Assembly: GCF_028583425.1 (NCBI RefSeq)
Contig: NC_072801.1
Span: forward strand, 63,131,766 to 63,195,765
Reading direction: 5' to 3'
Source of the DNA: Eublepharis macularius
Taxonomy: Eukaryota > Chordata > Lepidosauria > Squamata > Eublepharidae
DNA: 64,000 nt
The notes below the pieces were generated by a model. The model was not told where the DNA came from. It searched no databases and worked only from the letters and a program-made list of their open reading frames with translations. The position numbers and the translations under genes are program-made. Below are positions 1-10,975 of this stretch, piece after piece; position 1 is the stretch's first letter; each line of letters starts with the position of its first letter.

Positions 1-1090
1 TTGTTCCAATATGCTATGTCACTTCTAGTGTAAAACTGGGTGTAATATGTTGAAGTGATGTCATTTCTGGTTTTGCACGGGGTGTGATACAGCTTGTTGA
101 TGCAATGCTGAAGAACTTGTCTCTGTTCCCCAAACTCTTCTGCTGGGGTGCCGGCGCCATATGGAAGCATCTTGCATTCTTAGTATGGCCATAATAATTA
201 AAAGTGTAGCTTCCATACTCAGGAGCAGTATACTTAGATACTAAAGATAAAAAAGTTTTTTAAAACTCTAAATGATCCTGTGGCACCTTAAAGATTAACA
301 CATGTATTGTGTGTAAGTTTTTGTGATCCACACCCACTTTGTCAGATACAGGTTTCAGTTCTCAAGCTATAAAGTGTATGGCACACCTCTAGAACATAGG
401 TATGTTGCACTCCGTTGAAAATGAATACCAATGCTTCCTGCATCCAAAGAAAGGAATATAACAGACAAAAAACGTTGCCACAATAAATTCTTCAATCTTC
501 AAGGTGCGGTAAGGTTCTTGGTTATTTTAGTTGCAGCAACGTAACCTGGCTGCCTTCTGGAATGTATTGCTTTGTCCGGCTTGTGGGTGTCTCTTGGGGC
601 ACATCCCATGTTGGAGCTGGAACCGGAACATCTGGGGGGGGGGAGCGGGTCTGCCCCGATTCTCTCATTTAATTGCATGCAATGGAGAACTCCACCACTG
701 CGACCAGTCTTTTCTCTTTGTAGAACGTGTACTGGAATTTCTCATGTCGTATAATTTCCCAGAGAGGCACAAGAACCCTCTGAACGTTGCAGCTTTGTAG
801 GTTTAGAAGCAATGGGAAGGGGGGTGAGGGTAAGAAAGAAGTGTTTCTAAAGCTGTGATCCTAAGCACGCTAAACGGGAGTAAATCCCACTGAACCCCGT
901 AGGACCTACTTCTAAGTAGGCATACGTAAAGGATAAAGCTGCATGGTTACTAGAAAGAAGCTCCCCCCCCCCCAATCCCGAGTGGTATTAGCCTCTTAAA
1001 AGAACCGAGGTGGGGCATGGGAGCAGGTAGGGTGGGAATGGGATTTGTTTAACAGAGGGAACAAAGACGGGGGGGGGGGGAAACAGAGAA
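1..1090. other. Left-edge spacer, repeat fragments only
   Basis: I see no gene here. About 268-352 matches a dispersed fold-back family that recurs across the window (key words: 'tgtggcaccttaaagatt' followed by 'cccactttgtcagat'). About 849-935 belongs to the CCTAAGC family seen again near 19.05, 49.15 and 51.18 kb. G and C homopolymers (8 to 12 bases) lie near 637, 962 and 1069. Confidence 0.5.
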
Positions 1091-1097
1091 GAAGGAA

Positions 1098-1217
1098 CCA
1101 ATCAGAACGTTTTTACCTCATCGGCCCAATCAATGCGAAGCGCGGGAAATTCAAATATTGTAAACGGTTGCATTCCAGCTCTCAGCCAATGGGACGAGGA
1201 GAAGGCAGCTATAAATA
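1098..1217 (+). promoter_or_regulatory. Histone H3 promoter: three CCAAT boxes and TATA
   Basis: CCAAT motifs lie at 1098-1102 (in CCAATCAGA), 1126-1130 and 1186-1190. A TATAAATA box sits at 1210-1217, about 90 bases before the ATG. This is the standard promoter layout of replication-dependent histone genes, where NF-Y binds CCAAT and the TATA box sets a start site roughly 30 bases downstream. Confidence 0.85.
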
Positions 1218-1292
1218 GGCACCCGAGGGGCTGTGCAGTTCACTGTTCGAGATTAGCTACTAGGAGGAAGATACTGAAGAGGGTGTTCGTGA

Positions 1293-1715
<423 letters not shown>

Positions 1716-1762
1716 ACTGAGTCCAAGTTTCGAGTCATACGGAACTCCCGTAACTACCCAAA

Positions 1763-1778
1763 GGCTCTTTTAAGAGCC
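1763..1778 (+). terminator. Histone 3' stem-loop of the H3 gene
   Basis: GGCTCTTTTAAGAGCC is a perfect 6-bp stem with a 4-base loop, followed by ACCA. It is the binding site for SLBP and lies 48 bases after the H3 stop codon. A histone downstream element (CTTTGAAAGAGCT, about 1791-1803), which pairs with U7 snRNA, follows at the expected spacing. Confidence 0.95.
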
Positions 1779-1803
1779 ACCACTTTTTCACTTTGAAAGA
1801 GCT

Positions 1804-2523
1804 CGTTTCCTACTTTTGCAACATTTTTTTTTCCTTTCTAGGGGGATACATTGAATGATAACCTTTGCAGTAGGTAGTCATGTAAAACTGAGTGCGTGAA
1901 GCAAACTTGACATTTCAGTACCCCCATCGAACGGCTAGGAACAGGAATAATTTAAAGTTGGTCCGGACATGTGAGCCTGTAACCCGCTACAAGCTTGGGG
2001 GGGTAGTCTGAAAAGTAAACCGCTTCAACAAGACTAGCTTTTCTGATATGCTTTCTAGCTGTATTTACATACGAACGCACATAAAGCTGCCTTGTACTGA
2101 AACTGAGTATCGATGTTAGTGTTGTCTACGCAGTGAGGGTCTTACATAGATTGAATCACCTAAAATATTTTTTGCTAGATAGTGGGGTTTGAGCTTGTAC
2201 CAGATGCTCCACCAATGACCCACTGCACACTTCTCATGATTTTTGTATTGCAAAGCGGGATGGAGAGTAGTCTTAACACATGAGCAATAAATGTCGCATC
2301 CTTGCTATTGAAAGATGCAGGGCTGCCTGAATTCGCATCATTGCACAAATGATCTTGTGCGGTTATTGATCTACTGGCACTTCTACGGTACAAGCTTTCA
2401 ATAGTGAAAAGCAGCTAGCTGGGCGTTATCCAACCACAAGAGGGTTTTTTGGTTGGGAAGAGTTGTGGCTGTTCAATTTCCGTGTTAAATATTTATTGTA
2501 AAGCACGCTATGGGAAAGGACTC
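1804..2523. other. Spacer between the convergent histone genes
   Basis: About 720 bases with no gene, no clear repeat and no further histone signal. It is AT-richer than the H1 gene next to it. Confidence 0.5.
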
Positions 2524-2547
2524 GGCTCTTTCTGGGCGGCTGTGGGT

Positions 2548-2563
2548 GGCTCTGAAAAGAGCC
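2548..2563 (-). terminator. Histone 3' stem-loop of the H1 gene
   Basis: Read on the minus strand this is GGCTCTTTTCAGAGCC, the consensus animal histone stem-loop, about 40 bases after the H1 stop codon. A downstream element (CAGAAAGAGCCG, near 2525-2537) follows on the same strand. Together these show a non-polyadenylated, replication-dependent H1 mRNA. Confidence 0.95.
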
Positions 2564-2603
2564 TTTGGGCTGAGTGCGGCGCGGGGCGGGCGGGCGGGCG
2601 TGT

Positions 2604-3269
2604 TCACTTCTTCTTGGGCGCCGCCTTCTTGGGCTTGGCCGTCTTGGCCTTGGGGGTCTTGGGCTTGGCGGCTTTGGGCTTGGCCTTGACGGCCTTGGCC
2701 TTGGCCGGGCTCTTGGCGGGGGCCTTCTTGGGCTTGGCGGCGGGCTTGGGCTTCTTGGGGCTCTTGGCGGGCGCCTTCTTGGCGGCGGCGGCAGGCTTGC
2801 GGGGCGCCTTCTTGGGGCTCTTCTTGACGCCGGCCGCCTTCTTGGGCTTCTTGGCGGCGGCGGCGGCGGGCTTCTTGGCGGGCGCCTTCTTGACTTTGGC
2901 GGGCGCCTTCTTCTTGGCGCCCTTGTCCTTGCCGTCGGCCTGCTTCTTGTTGAGCTTGAAGGAGCCCGAGGCGCCCGTGCCCTTGGTCTGCACCAGCGTG
3001 CCTTTGCTCACCAGGCTCTTGAGGCCCAGCTTGATGCGGCTGTTGTTCTTCTCCACGTCGTAGCCGGCGGCCGCCAGCGCCTTCTTGAGGGCGGCCAGCG
3101 ACACCCCGTTGCGCTCCTTGGAGGCGGCCACGGCCTTGGTGAGCAGCTCGGTGACGCTGGGGCCCGAGGCCTTGCGCGGCTTGGCGGCGGCCTTCTTGGC
3201 CGCTTTCTTGGCCGGCGCCTTGGCGGCGGGGGCGGCGGGGGCTGGAGCCTCGGGAGCCGTTTCCGACAT
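2604..3269 (-). CDS. H1: Linker histone H1 (replication-dependent)
   Basis: A complete single-exon linker histone of 221 aa that binds nucleosome entry/exit DNA and compacts chromatin. The N-terminal tail (1-35) is rich in A, P and K. The winged-helix globular domain runs from about 36 to 111, starting SGPSVTELL and containing the [18 protein letters not shown] segment. The C-terminal tail (about 112-221) is almost all K, A and P with SPKK or SPAK phosphorylation motifs. The start is the first Met of the family (MSETAPEAP). Codon use is extremely GC-rich, so the opposite strand has long meaningless open frames. The H1-type promoter, stem-loop and H3 neighbour agree with a cell-cycle H1 of the H1.1-H1.5 group. 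The exact subtype cannot be told. Confidence 0.97.
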   Translation of the reverse strand: MSETAPEAPAPAAPAAKAPAKKAAKKAAAKPRKASGPSVTELLTKAVAASKERNGVSLAALKKALAAAGYDVEKNNSRIKLGLKSLVSKGTLVQTKGTGASGSFKLNKKQADGKDKGAKKKAPAKVKKAPAKKPAAAAAKKPKKAAGVKKSPKKAPRKPAAAAKKAPAKSPKKPKPAAKPKKAPAKSPAKAKAVKAKPKAAKPKTPKAKTAKPKKAAPKKK

Positions 3270-3345
3270 GGCTGCTGCGGGCCTCCTCGAAGTCTCCCCG
3301 AGAGCAGGAAAATAAAGTCTGAGCCGGCCCTGGCCAGGCGGCTGC

Positions 3346-3437
3346 TATTTATAGGGGCGGAGCTGCGCTCTGATTGGTGCGTTTGCGCCCAGCTCGCCCG
3401 CGCCCAGACATGGCTGCGCCGCCGCCACTTTGTGTTT
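3346..3437 (-). promoter_or_regulatory. H1 promoter: TATA, CCAAT and the H1 box
   Basis: On the minus strand, reading toward the gene: AAACACAAA (3429-3437), the classic H1-specific box; ACCAATCAGAGCG (CCAAT near 3371-3376); and CTATAAATAG (about 3346-3355). The order and spacing match vertebrate replication-dependent H1 promoters. The region lies in a CpG-rich stretch. Confidence 0.92.
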
Positions 3438-3760
3438 CTTGCGGGGGCAAAAGCGGCCGTGTCTCCGCAGCCGCGCAGGCCCGGCCCTCCGCTGCCGAGG
3501 GAAACGGGCGCGCGGGATCCGCTCCGGCCCCGCGTGGCCGGCGGGGGCGCGGCGGGGGCCGGGCGCGGCGGGGAAGGCGAGCGGAAGGCGGCGCGGGCCG
3601 GCCGCGCGCCTCTGGGGCTGCCGAATCTTTGCCCTTTTCCGGCCGATTCCGAAGCCCCCTGCGAGGCCCGGGGCTGGCGGAGGCGGCCGGGGCCGTGTCT
3701 GGAGGCGGCGCCCCTTCCCGGCCGGGAAGCAACCCCAGTGGAGCTGCCCTGCGCCCGCCA

Positions 3761-5073
3761 AAGGCCTTTGAACGGCCCCAAGTAACACATGCACGCAGTG
3801 GCTTCGCGTGCCGGAGGGGATGCCTGGCCCACAAGTGCGCTGCGTTTAGGACTATAGGAACTTTTTAATACCCCGTTCTCATTCCTCTTCCCCCCCTTGC
3901 TCTGAAATGGAACTGAAGGGATGGCCATGAATAATCCCCAGAATCTTCGGGATGGGCCCTTTGCCCTCCAGTGTACTCTATTGGTTCCTGTGGGCTGCAA
4001 GCAGGGAAAAGGTTATAGAGTCCTCCTCTCTCTTCTCGTGTCTGATCTGCCCCCCCCTTCTTTTCTTCGTCAATTCCTTTTTAAATCCTGTGCTTCTAAG
4101 GGGAAAACTTGTGCTATGGCGCTGCTTTACAATGAGGTCGATTAATTTAAGAACTTAGTGAGTTCAAGGGGATGTCAAGGCAGTCCCCAGAAGCAGGTCT
4201 GTTAACTGTCTCGCTGGAAAAAACAACAGGAGTCTTGTGGCTCTCACTTGAAGGGACTTGAGTTGTGGTTCTGATACAAACATTAGTGGACTAGAAGTGG
4301 ACTGCAGTGCAGACCACAAAAGTTGATTCTAGAATAAAAAAGTTTTTTCAGATTCTTCTAGAGATATGTCCAGCTGCCTGATCTGGATGGGCCCAGGATA
4401 GCCTAATCTCATCAATTTTTTACATTGCATATGTAAAAATATGTTACATTACATTACATCCTTAAATAAAAACACTTTGCTGGGGATAAGCCCCTTTGAA
4501 TTAGATGGGACTTCTGTGCAGAGTCACAACTGCCCCAATTATGTTTCTGCATGAATGGTAAATGGAGAGCCTGACAGGTGGGTAGTAGATATGCATGCTG
4601 AACTCCAGATTTTTTAAAGTTGAAATAATTTTTTTAAAAATTGGGTGATCAAAGCACACATTTTTTATTATTTGGATATTAGAATTTAATTCTGCTCTTC
4701 AAGTTGCTCAGGAGAGCATATACAGGTCCCTTTCAGCTATAAAATAAACCTTTGAGGTCAATTAGTCTGAGAAAGCTGAGGGGGGGGGGTTGAACCCAGG
4801 TCTTCCTGGTACAATAGCATCATTTTTAAACAGGGTCTGAGTTCTGGTATACACAAGTGACAGAATCAGGAGCTAGAATGCTGAGGTGGTAGATCGGGCT
4901 GAACTGCTTCTGGCTGGAGATCACATTTTTTTTAAAAAAAAATCCTGCAGTGGGGAAAAACACAACACGGACTGTACCCTTTCTCTCTGGTGCTTTTTAC
5001 ATGGGAAGCAGACAAAGGTGGTATGGCCTATCTGTATTGTGCAGTGGCACCACTTGTTCTATTGCTGCTTTCT
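3761..5073. other. Spacer with repeat scraps
   Basis: No gene seen. About 4215-4250 is a scrap of the dispersed fold-back family ('aggagtcttgtgg'). About 4367-4420 matches the head of the 5S-rRNA-derived SINE seen whole at 29.88 kb (shared 'cctgatctggat' and 'cctaatctcatca'). A decayed tRNA-SINE piece probably lies near 4740-4815. Confidence 0.45.
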
Positions 5074-5466
5074 ATTGTTGCCAGCTCTGGGGTGGGAAAT
5101 TGCTAGAGCTTTCGAGGTGCCGCTTGTGGAAGGCGGGGTTCGGAGAGGAGTGGGACCTCAGCAGGGTTTAATGTCATGGAGTTCACCCTCCAAAGCTGTC
5201 ATTTCCTCCAGGGGAACTGATATCTGTAACCTGGAGATTGGTTGTAATTCTGGGAGGTTTCTAAGAATCTCTCTACACAAGACGTCTTACCCAGGGATGC
5301 TCAAGTGAAAGATTTTACACTTGTTCTCCCATTGTGGATACCTGTGCACCACTAGGGAGACAGAGTATACTTGAATATAAGACCACAAAGAAAGTCACTT
5401 GAGCATCCCTGTGTATGATGTCTTGTGCAGAGAGACTCTAAGACTTACCTGGAGGTTGGCATCCTA
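5074..5466. mobile_element. Fold-back DNA element of the GTTGCCAAC family, split by an insertion
   Basis: The left part (about 5074-5264) begins 'gttgccagctc' and carries the family words 'gggacctcagcaggg', 'ctccaggggaactgat' and 'ctggagattggttgtaa'. The right part resumes at about 5442 with 'cctggaggttggcatccta'. Other copies are at 25.73, 25.68-26.10, 30.20 and 56.09 kb. The gap is filled exactly by the element at 5265-5438. It is a non-autonomous DNA transposon with no coding content. Confidence 0.7.
5265..5438. mobile_element. PIF/Harbinger-like MITE nested in the previous element
   Basis: A 174-bp fold-back element. Its terminal inverted repeats are gaatctctctacacaagacg on the left and, reverse-complemented, gagtctctctgcacaagaca on the right. 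The repeats continue inward through 'agggatgctcaagtg'. It is flanked by TAA on both sides (5262-5264 and 5439-5441). A 3-bp TWA target duplication is typical of PIF/Harbinger elements. The host element continues in register on each side, so the boundaries are firm. The superfamily call is an inference. Confidence 0.75.
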
Positions 5467-6540
5467 ACCTCATTCTGTTGCATGTTTTGACCCAACCTGT
5501 GACTTCAGTGCCGGGGAGGACTAAAGAGTTTAGACACTGATGATCAGTGTGGGGCAGCTTGTGAAGTCCCCCCCCTTCTCTTCACCCCACTCACACCAAA
5601 ATGAAGTATTTGCCAAATATAAGATTAATGTTGGATTATTTCCAGGCTACTGTCAAGTAAGCTAGAGCCATCCCCACCAATAGCACTCTCAAACATGTGC
5701 AAGGAACTGAAAAGTAAAAGTGCTGATTTGAGACAAAAGAAGTCAGTGGTTTTTGTTCTTAGGGTGAGGGGGGGATACTGCTCCCTGGCACTACTTTATG
5801 CGAGGAAAAGTCTGCTCCCGTGCTGCTTCTTGAATCTTGTAAAACAACCAACCGACTAAAGCCCACTCTCTTCATTTTACCAGAAAAGTAATACAAGATG
5901 ATGCCAATTTTAAGCATTAGGTTATTTCCAAGGAAGAAAACCAAATGGCAGCAGTGTCCATATTCCTGAATCCCTGAGCTTGCAAAACATTGCTCTTTGT
6001 TCTCATTGGAAAACCCTTGGAAAACCACAAACTTCTACGGCATCTGGGAATCAGCGATGAAGATTATGACCCTTTGGGTAGGGAGTTTTAATACTCAGTA
6101 GTTGCTAACATCACTTGCTGTAAAATAGCAACAAATGAGGTGGGTGTGTAGGGAGAGCATTAGGGTATAGCATAGTGTTGGGCAGAATGACCTGGAACCG
6201 CCGAGATCACAGTTAGCCACCGCACTGAACCATCATTCTTCGCTCCAGTAGCTACAAGCTCATTAGGAAACTGTTGGCCAGCCATTCCCCAGTCTGCAAT
6301 AGAAGCCTACCATACAGGGTTGTGACAGTAATATAAAGTGCTTTCAACACAGAAAACGCTATCTGACAAAGGGAACTGTGTCTCTTGGAAGCTTATAGCC
6401 TGGAGATCTTGCTAGTCTTTAAGATGCTACTGGACTCAGATCTTGCTGTAAGTATTATTATATTTCATTCTTGGTCTTTTTGCTTGTTTCCTTTTCCTCT
6501 GGCCAAAAAGGATTTTGTTAGAATATCTATTAACTTTTTG
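5467..6540. other. Spacer, one repeat fragment
   Basis: No gene recognised. About 6365-6440 carries the tail of the dispersed fold-back family ('atctgacaaagggaac' ... 'gatgctactggactcagatcttgct'), directly before the DIRS element. Confidence 0.45.
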
Positions 6541-6549
6541 TTCATCTTC

Positions 6550-6739
6550 GTTCTTCTGTGCCTCCACACATGGGGACTGCGCAGGCGCAGGCCAGCCGCC
6601 GGAGAATTTTCTAGAGCTTCCATGGCTCCGAAGGGGCCGTTTGTCGCGCGCCTCAGCGACCGTTTTCCCGCCCAAACGGTCACGTGATCCTCCAGCGACC
6701 AACGGCCCCTTCCCTCAGTTCTCTTCTTGCCGCCGCTTG
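6550..6739 (+). repeat. DIRS left inverted terminal repeat
   Basis: It is nearly identical to the reverse complement of 12413-12606. It includes the promoter-proximal leader before the gag-like frame and a CACGTG E-box-like word near 6681. Confidence 0.9.
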
Positions 6740-6910
6740 GAGAGAACGTGAGCTTCGTTGCTCTGTGCTTTTGTGCTTCGTGCTTTATTCTGACTGATTG
6801 CTTGGCTTTTGACTTCGGACTTCGTGACCTCGACTATTCTTCGGATCTCGTTTGGACTTTGTTGTGGACTCGGTAATTTGACTCGGACTGTTTGTTGACC
6901 TTCCTTTTGC

Positions 6911-9082
6911 GTGCCCCTGAAGATGGCCTCAAAGGCTCTCTTCAAGCATTGCCTCCAATGCCACACTAAAATGGCCAAGACCGATGGCCATGAACTGTGC
7001 CTGTTCTGTTTGGGGGAGACCCATAATGTAACGGCCTGTAAGATTTGCCAGGGCTTCACCAGCAAGGCCCGACAGGAGCGCAAGGCCCGTCTTAACTCCT
7101 CCCTGTGGCAGAAGGTCATGTCCGGAGGCGCCCCGTTGCCCTCCTCCAAGGCCGGCCCTAGCCCCTCTGCCGAACGGCATTCCAGAGCTGGCTCAGTGGC
7201 CTCCGCGAGGTCGGGGTCGAAACCGCGTCCCCCGAGTGCCTCGGCGTCGAGAGCGGCCTCTCCAGCGCAGGGACCGGTGCGGCCGCCCCGTAGCGCATCT
7301 TCCACCAGGTCGGATCCGAGACCGACATCGGAACCGAGGATCCGTCTACCGAGTCCCCGATCGGAACCGACGACCGGGTCGATTCCGGTAAAACCTAAGA
7401 GATCGAGGCCGAGGTCCCCTTCGAAGGCGAGGAGCGCGTCGGTTCCGAGGTCTTCTTCGGAACCGGCGAAGAAGAAGAAGAAGACCAAACATCACCGGTC
7501 GCCGCATCCCGCTCCCCAGGAAGAGGTCATCGTGCTTCCTCACACGCCTTCCCCTCATCTGGATTCCCCGGAGCCAGAGGACATCTCCGTGCCGGTGCTG
7601 GATCCGATGGCCTTCGAGACGGTGCCCGCAGAATTCTCTTCGGGACCGGAGCCGAGCCCGCGCCGTCGGATCCGAACATCGCCTGCTCTTCGGTCGCCGA
7701 GGCTGGAACCGAGCCCGTCTCCTCGTCGGAGCCGTCCGTCGCCTGCCCGTCCGTCTCCACCAGCTGCCGGTCGTGAGCGACGTCGGTCTGGGGACAGTGT
7801 CCGATCGGTCCGGTCCACTGCGTCCCGACATCGACAGGCCTCCTACCTCCCCTCGCCATACCATTGCCAGTGGGAAGGGGCACCTGCAGGTTTCTCCGTG
7901 TCGGAACCGAGGCCTCCGACATCGAGGTCGACGTGGGCTCCCCCTCCGCACCAGGTTCCGGAATCCCAGCTCGGTTCCGATGAGGAGGATGTGGAGAGCT
8001 TTGGCGGCTACCAGTCGGAGTCCTGGTCCGAACCATCGCCAGCTGAAGAGCTTGTACCATCTGCGGACTCGCCATTCGAGGACCTCCGCATCTACGCCGA
8101 CCAGATGGCGAGGATGGCCAAGGCTCTCGAGATGGACATCTCCTCGGCGGTTCCCCAGACCAAGGACAAGCTCCTCAAGCGCATTTACGGAGACAACCCG
8201 GCATATGTTGGCTTCCCCATGCTCGAGGGTCTTGAGGAAATCGTGGAGAAGGTGTGGCAGGTGCCCTGCGATCAACCTCCAACATCCAAGAGGATTGAGC
8301 AGCTCTACAAGATCAAGCAGGGTACCTGGCCGGCGCTGGTGAAACACCCTCCACCTTCCTCCTTGGTCACAGAGGAGTTCAACCCCAGGCGATCGGGTCA
8401 CTCCTCGGTACCTGCCGATAAGGAGGGCAAGAAACTGGATGCCATGGGCAGGCGCCAATACATTGTTTCTTCCCTAGGTCTGCGGATTGCCAACTATCAG
8501 ACCATCATGGCAGGGTACCAGCTGTACCTCTGGGAGAAGTTGGCATCCTATACACGAGACCTCCCTCCTGAGCAGAAGGCTGTGGTGTCCCTGCTGCAGA
8601 CAGAGGCTGTGAGGCTGTCTAAGCAGCAGATGAACGCTGGAAGCCACGCTGCTGACACTGCTGCTAGAGGAATGGCTTCGGCGGTGGTCCTCAGGCGCCA
8701 CTCCTGGTTGCGGTCTACGGCCCTGTCCCAAGAGGTGCGTTCCAGAGTGGAGAGCATGCCATTTGAGGGGGACTCGCTCTTTTCCAAAGCGACCGACGAG
8801 ACCCTGAAGAAAAAGAAAGAGGACCGGCAGACGGCGCGGTCTTTGGGTCTGGCTCCAGCGGACAAGCCCTCCTCCAGGTCACGGTACGCTCCCCGATCTG
8901 GTCCTTACCATTACCAGGGCAGATACCATCAACAGCGGCCAGGCTACCAGCAGTATCCTGCCTACCAACAGCGGCCTTACCCTCCCGCACAACAGCAGAG
9001 GAGGCGTCGGCCCTTCAAGCCTCGTCCGGCACAACAACCGGCCCAGCAGAAGGATCAGCAGGGCACCGGGAGGCAGTACTGA
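6911..9082 (+). CDS. DIRS gag-like part
   Basis: This is the first long frame of the DIRS element. It has a Cys/His-rich N-terminus and a long Ser/Pro/Arg-rich middle. The C-terminus is rich in Tyr, Gln, Pro and Arg (repeated YQQ/PAQQ words), as in many nucleic-acid-binding gag tails. It is a structural protein of the retroelement and not a host gene. Confidence 0.8.
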   Translation: MPLKMASKALFKHCLQCHTKMAKTDGHELCLFCLGETHNVTACKICQGFTSKARQERKARLNSSLWQKVMSGGAPLPSSKAGPSPSAERHSRAGSVASARSGSKPRPPSASASRAASPAQGPVRPPRSASSTRSDPRPTSEPRIRLPSPRSEPTTGSIPVKPKRSRPRSPSKARSASVPRSSSEPAKKKKKTKHHRSPHPAPQEEVIVLPHTPSPHLDSPEPEDISVPVLDPMAFETVPAEFSSGPEPSPRRRIRTSPALRSPRLEPSPSPRRSRPSPARPSPPAAGRERRRSGDSVRSVRSTASRHRQASYLPSPYHCQWEGAPAGFSVSEPRPPTSRSTWAPPPHQVPESQLGSDEEDVESFGGYQSESWSEPSPAEELVPSADSPFEDLRIYADQMARMAKALEMDISSAVPQTKDKLLKRIYGDNPAYVGFPMLEGLEEIVEKVWQVPCDQPPTSKRIEQLYKIKQGTWPALVKHPPPSSLVTEEFNPRRSGHSSVPADKEGKKLDAMGRRQYIVSSLGLRIANYQTIMAGYQLYLWEKLASYTRDLPPEQKAVVSLLQTEAVRLSKQQMNAGSHAADTAARGMASAVVLRRHSWLRSTALSQEVRSRVESMPFEGDSLFSKATDETLKKKKEDRQTARSLGLAPADKPSSRSRYAPRSGPYHYQGRYHQQRPGYQQYPAYQQRPYPPAQQQRRRRPFKPRPAQQPAQQKDQQGTGRQY

Positions 9083-9256
9083 CGGGTCACGCCAGCCGTA
9101 TCCCCGAACTTTTCGGACAGACTTAGTCCACTCCTCTCTGAGTGGGAGTCAATAACATCTGACTCATGGGTCTTAACTATTGTTGAACTGGGATACGGGC
9201 TGGAGTTCGTTGAGCTGCCTAGATGCAGTTCACCCCTGACAGCTGTCAATAACACT

Positions 9257-10975
9257 ATGGCCGAGCTGGATGCGGAGATCGTGTCGCTCTTGGCCAAAGG
9301 TGCTGTGGAAGAATTGCCCTATGAGGACTCTGTAAAGGGATTCTTCTCTAGGTTCTTCCTGGTCCCTAAGAAGGATGGGGGCTTACGTCCCATCTTGGAT
9401 CTGAGGGGCCTTAATGCCTTCCTCAAGGTGACCAAATTCAAAATGGTAACGTTGGCGGCTGTGATCGCCTTGCTGAAACAGGGGGATTGGTTTGCGGTTC
9501 TTGACTTAAAAGACGCATACTTTCACGTGGGCATACGGAAGGAGCACAGGAAGTACCTGAGCTTTGTTTACCGGCAACGGGTTTTCCGGTATAAGGTGCT
9601 CCCCTTTGGCCTGTCCACTGCCCCACGAGTGTTCACTAAATGTGTGGCCCCTGTGGTTTCCTTCCTACGGGAAGAAGGCTGTACCATCTTTCCGTACCTC
9701 GATGACTGGCTCATCGTGGCTGAATCAGAGTCTAGGCTGGTGCAGGACATTGGCTTGGTACTTAGCACTTGCCAACGCCTGGGGCTCCTGGTGAACTTGG
9801 AGAAATCCAAACTGGTGCCCAACTGCAAGGTGTCCTACATTGGTGCACTGTTAGACTCTGTGGAGGGTAAGGCCCTGCTCCCCTTGGAGAGGGCTCGGTC
9901 CCTAAGGGGTCTAGTGTCCATGTTTAAAAGGAACCGGTTCCAGTCTGTGCGCACTATCCAGTGCTTACTAGGGCATATGGCAGCGGCCACCTCTGTGGTG
10001 CCTTTCGCTAGGCTGCGTATGCGCCCTCTACAGAACTGGTTTGTGCGGAGGTATGATGCTCTACTGCACCCTCCGTCCCTCAAATTCTCTATCCCGAGGG
10101 TCATCCTCTCCTCCTTGGACTGGTGGCTGTCTGATGACAACTTGTTTAGAGGGACCCCTTTCGGGTATCAACACCATGACATCACGGTTACCACTGATGC
10201 CTCTCTGTTGGGATGGGGGGCTTACTGTGGTGATGTGTCGGTGCAAGATGTCTGGTCTGACAGGGAAAAGACCCTCCATATCAATGTGCTTGAACTAAGG
10301 GCCATTCGTTTCGCACTTGTGTCTCTTACAGCACTGCTGAGAAATCGTCATGTCTTGGTGCAGACGGACAACACGACTGCCATGTACTACGTGAATCAGC
10401 AGGGGGGCACAGTGTCCATGGCCCTGTGCCGGGAAGCCACACTCACTTGGCAGTGGGCTATCAAGAACGGCGTGTCGCTCCGTGCTATACACGTGGCTGG
10501 GTCGGACAATGCCCGGGCAGATGCCCTCAGCAGGGTCCCTTTACTGGAACACGAGTGGGAACTGAACGTAGAGTGCGTTGGGCCGATCTTCCAGATGTGG
10601 GGTCATCCAGTGATAGATGTGTTCGCCACTGCGGCGACCACCAAGGCCCACACGTTCTGTTCCAGGGCAGGGAGCGACCCCCTCTCTATTGGGGATGCCT
10701 TCCAGTTTACGTGGACGCAGGGCTTGCACTACATGTTTCCTCCGTTCCCCTTGATTCCCAGGGTCCTGTGCAAGATAGAGGAGGACGGGACGGACTGCAT
10801 CCTAGTGGCCCCCTTCTGGCCAAGGCAGGTTTGGTTCCCGAAGCTCCTGCGGATGTCCCAACGGACGTATGTGAGTCTGCCCTCTCGGCAAGACCTTCTC
10901 CTAAACGGGAGCCTGGTCCACCACGATCCAAGGAAGCTGCATCTAACGGCTTGGCGGATCGTTCCTCCCCGATAG
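9257..10975 (+). CDS. DIRS reverse transcriptase / RNase H part
   Basis: The reverse transcriptase fingers carry 'VPKKDGGLRPILDLRGLN' and the catalytic motif is YLDDW. The RNase H part carries 'TTDASLLGWGAY' and ends 'GSDNARADALSR'. A conserved DIRS C-terminal extension follows. It overlaps the recombinase frame, which is usual for the family. Confidence 0.9.
   Translation: MAELDAEIVSLLAKGAVEELPYEDSVKGFFSRFFLVPKKDGGLRPILDLRGLNAFLKVTKFKMVTLAAVIALLKQGDWFAVLDLKDAYFHVGIRKEHRKYLSFVYRQRVFRYKVLPFGLSTAPRVFTKCVAPVVSFLREEGCTIFPYLDDWLIVAESESRLVQDIGLVLSTCQRLGLLVNLEKSKLVPNCKVSYIGALLDSVEGKALLPLERARSLRGLVSMFKRNRFQSVRTIQCLLGHMAAATSVVPFARLRMRPLQNWFVRRYDALLHPPSLKFSIPRVILSSLDWWLSDDNLFRGTPFGYQHHDITVTTDASLLGWGAYCGDVSVQDVWSDREKTLHINVLELRAIRFALVSLTALLRNRHVLVQTDNTTAMYYVNQQGGTVSMALCREATLTWQWAIKNGVSLRAIHVAGSDNARADALSRVPLLEHEWELNVECVGPIFQMWGHPVIDVFATAATTKAHTFCSRAGSDPLSIGDAFQFTWTQGLHYMFPPFPLIPRVLCKIEEDGTDCILVAPFWPRQVWFPKLLRMSQRTYVSLPSRQDLLLNGSLVHHDPRKLHLTAWRIVPPR

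Larger units (their letters stand above)
2570..3760. other. CpG island over the H1 gene and its upstream flank
   Basis: The stretch is very GC-rich with frequent CG dinucleotides, in sharp contrast to flanking AT-rich DNA. It covers the H1 coding region and about 450 bases upstream of its promoter. The upstream part (3450-3760) encodes nothing I can support, although its low stop-codon density opens long frames on both strands. Confidence 0.75.

Noticed and set aside
2574-3785. Long plus-strand frame rich in Gly and Leu across the H1 gene
   Set aside because: It is the antisense shadow of the GC-rich H1 coding region and CpG island. It has no domain, and the H1 gene on the other strand is certain.
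3345-4000. Several frames of 110 to 330 codons on both strands upstream of H1
   Set aside because: CpG-rich DNA with few stop codons; frames overlap each other and show no conserved motif or splice context.
7346-8458. Long minus-strand frame within the DIRS element
   Set aside because: Opposite-strand shadow of the gag-like frame; composition only, no family.
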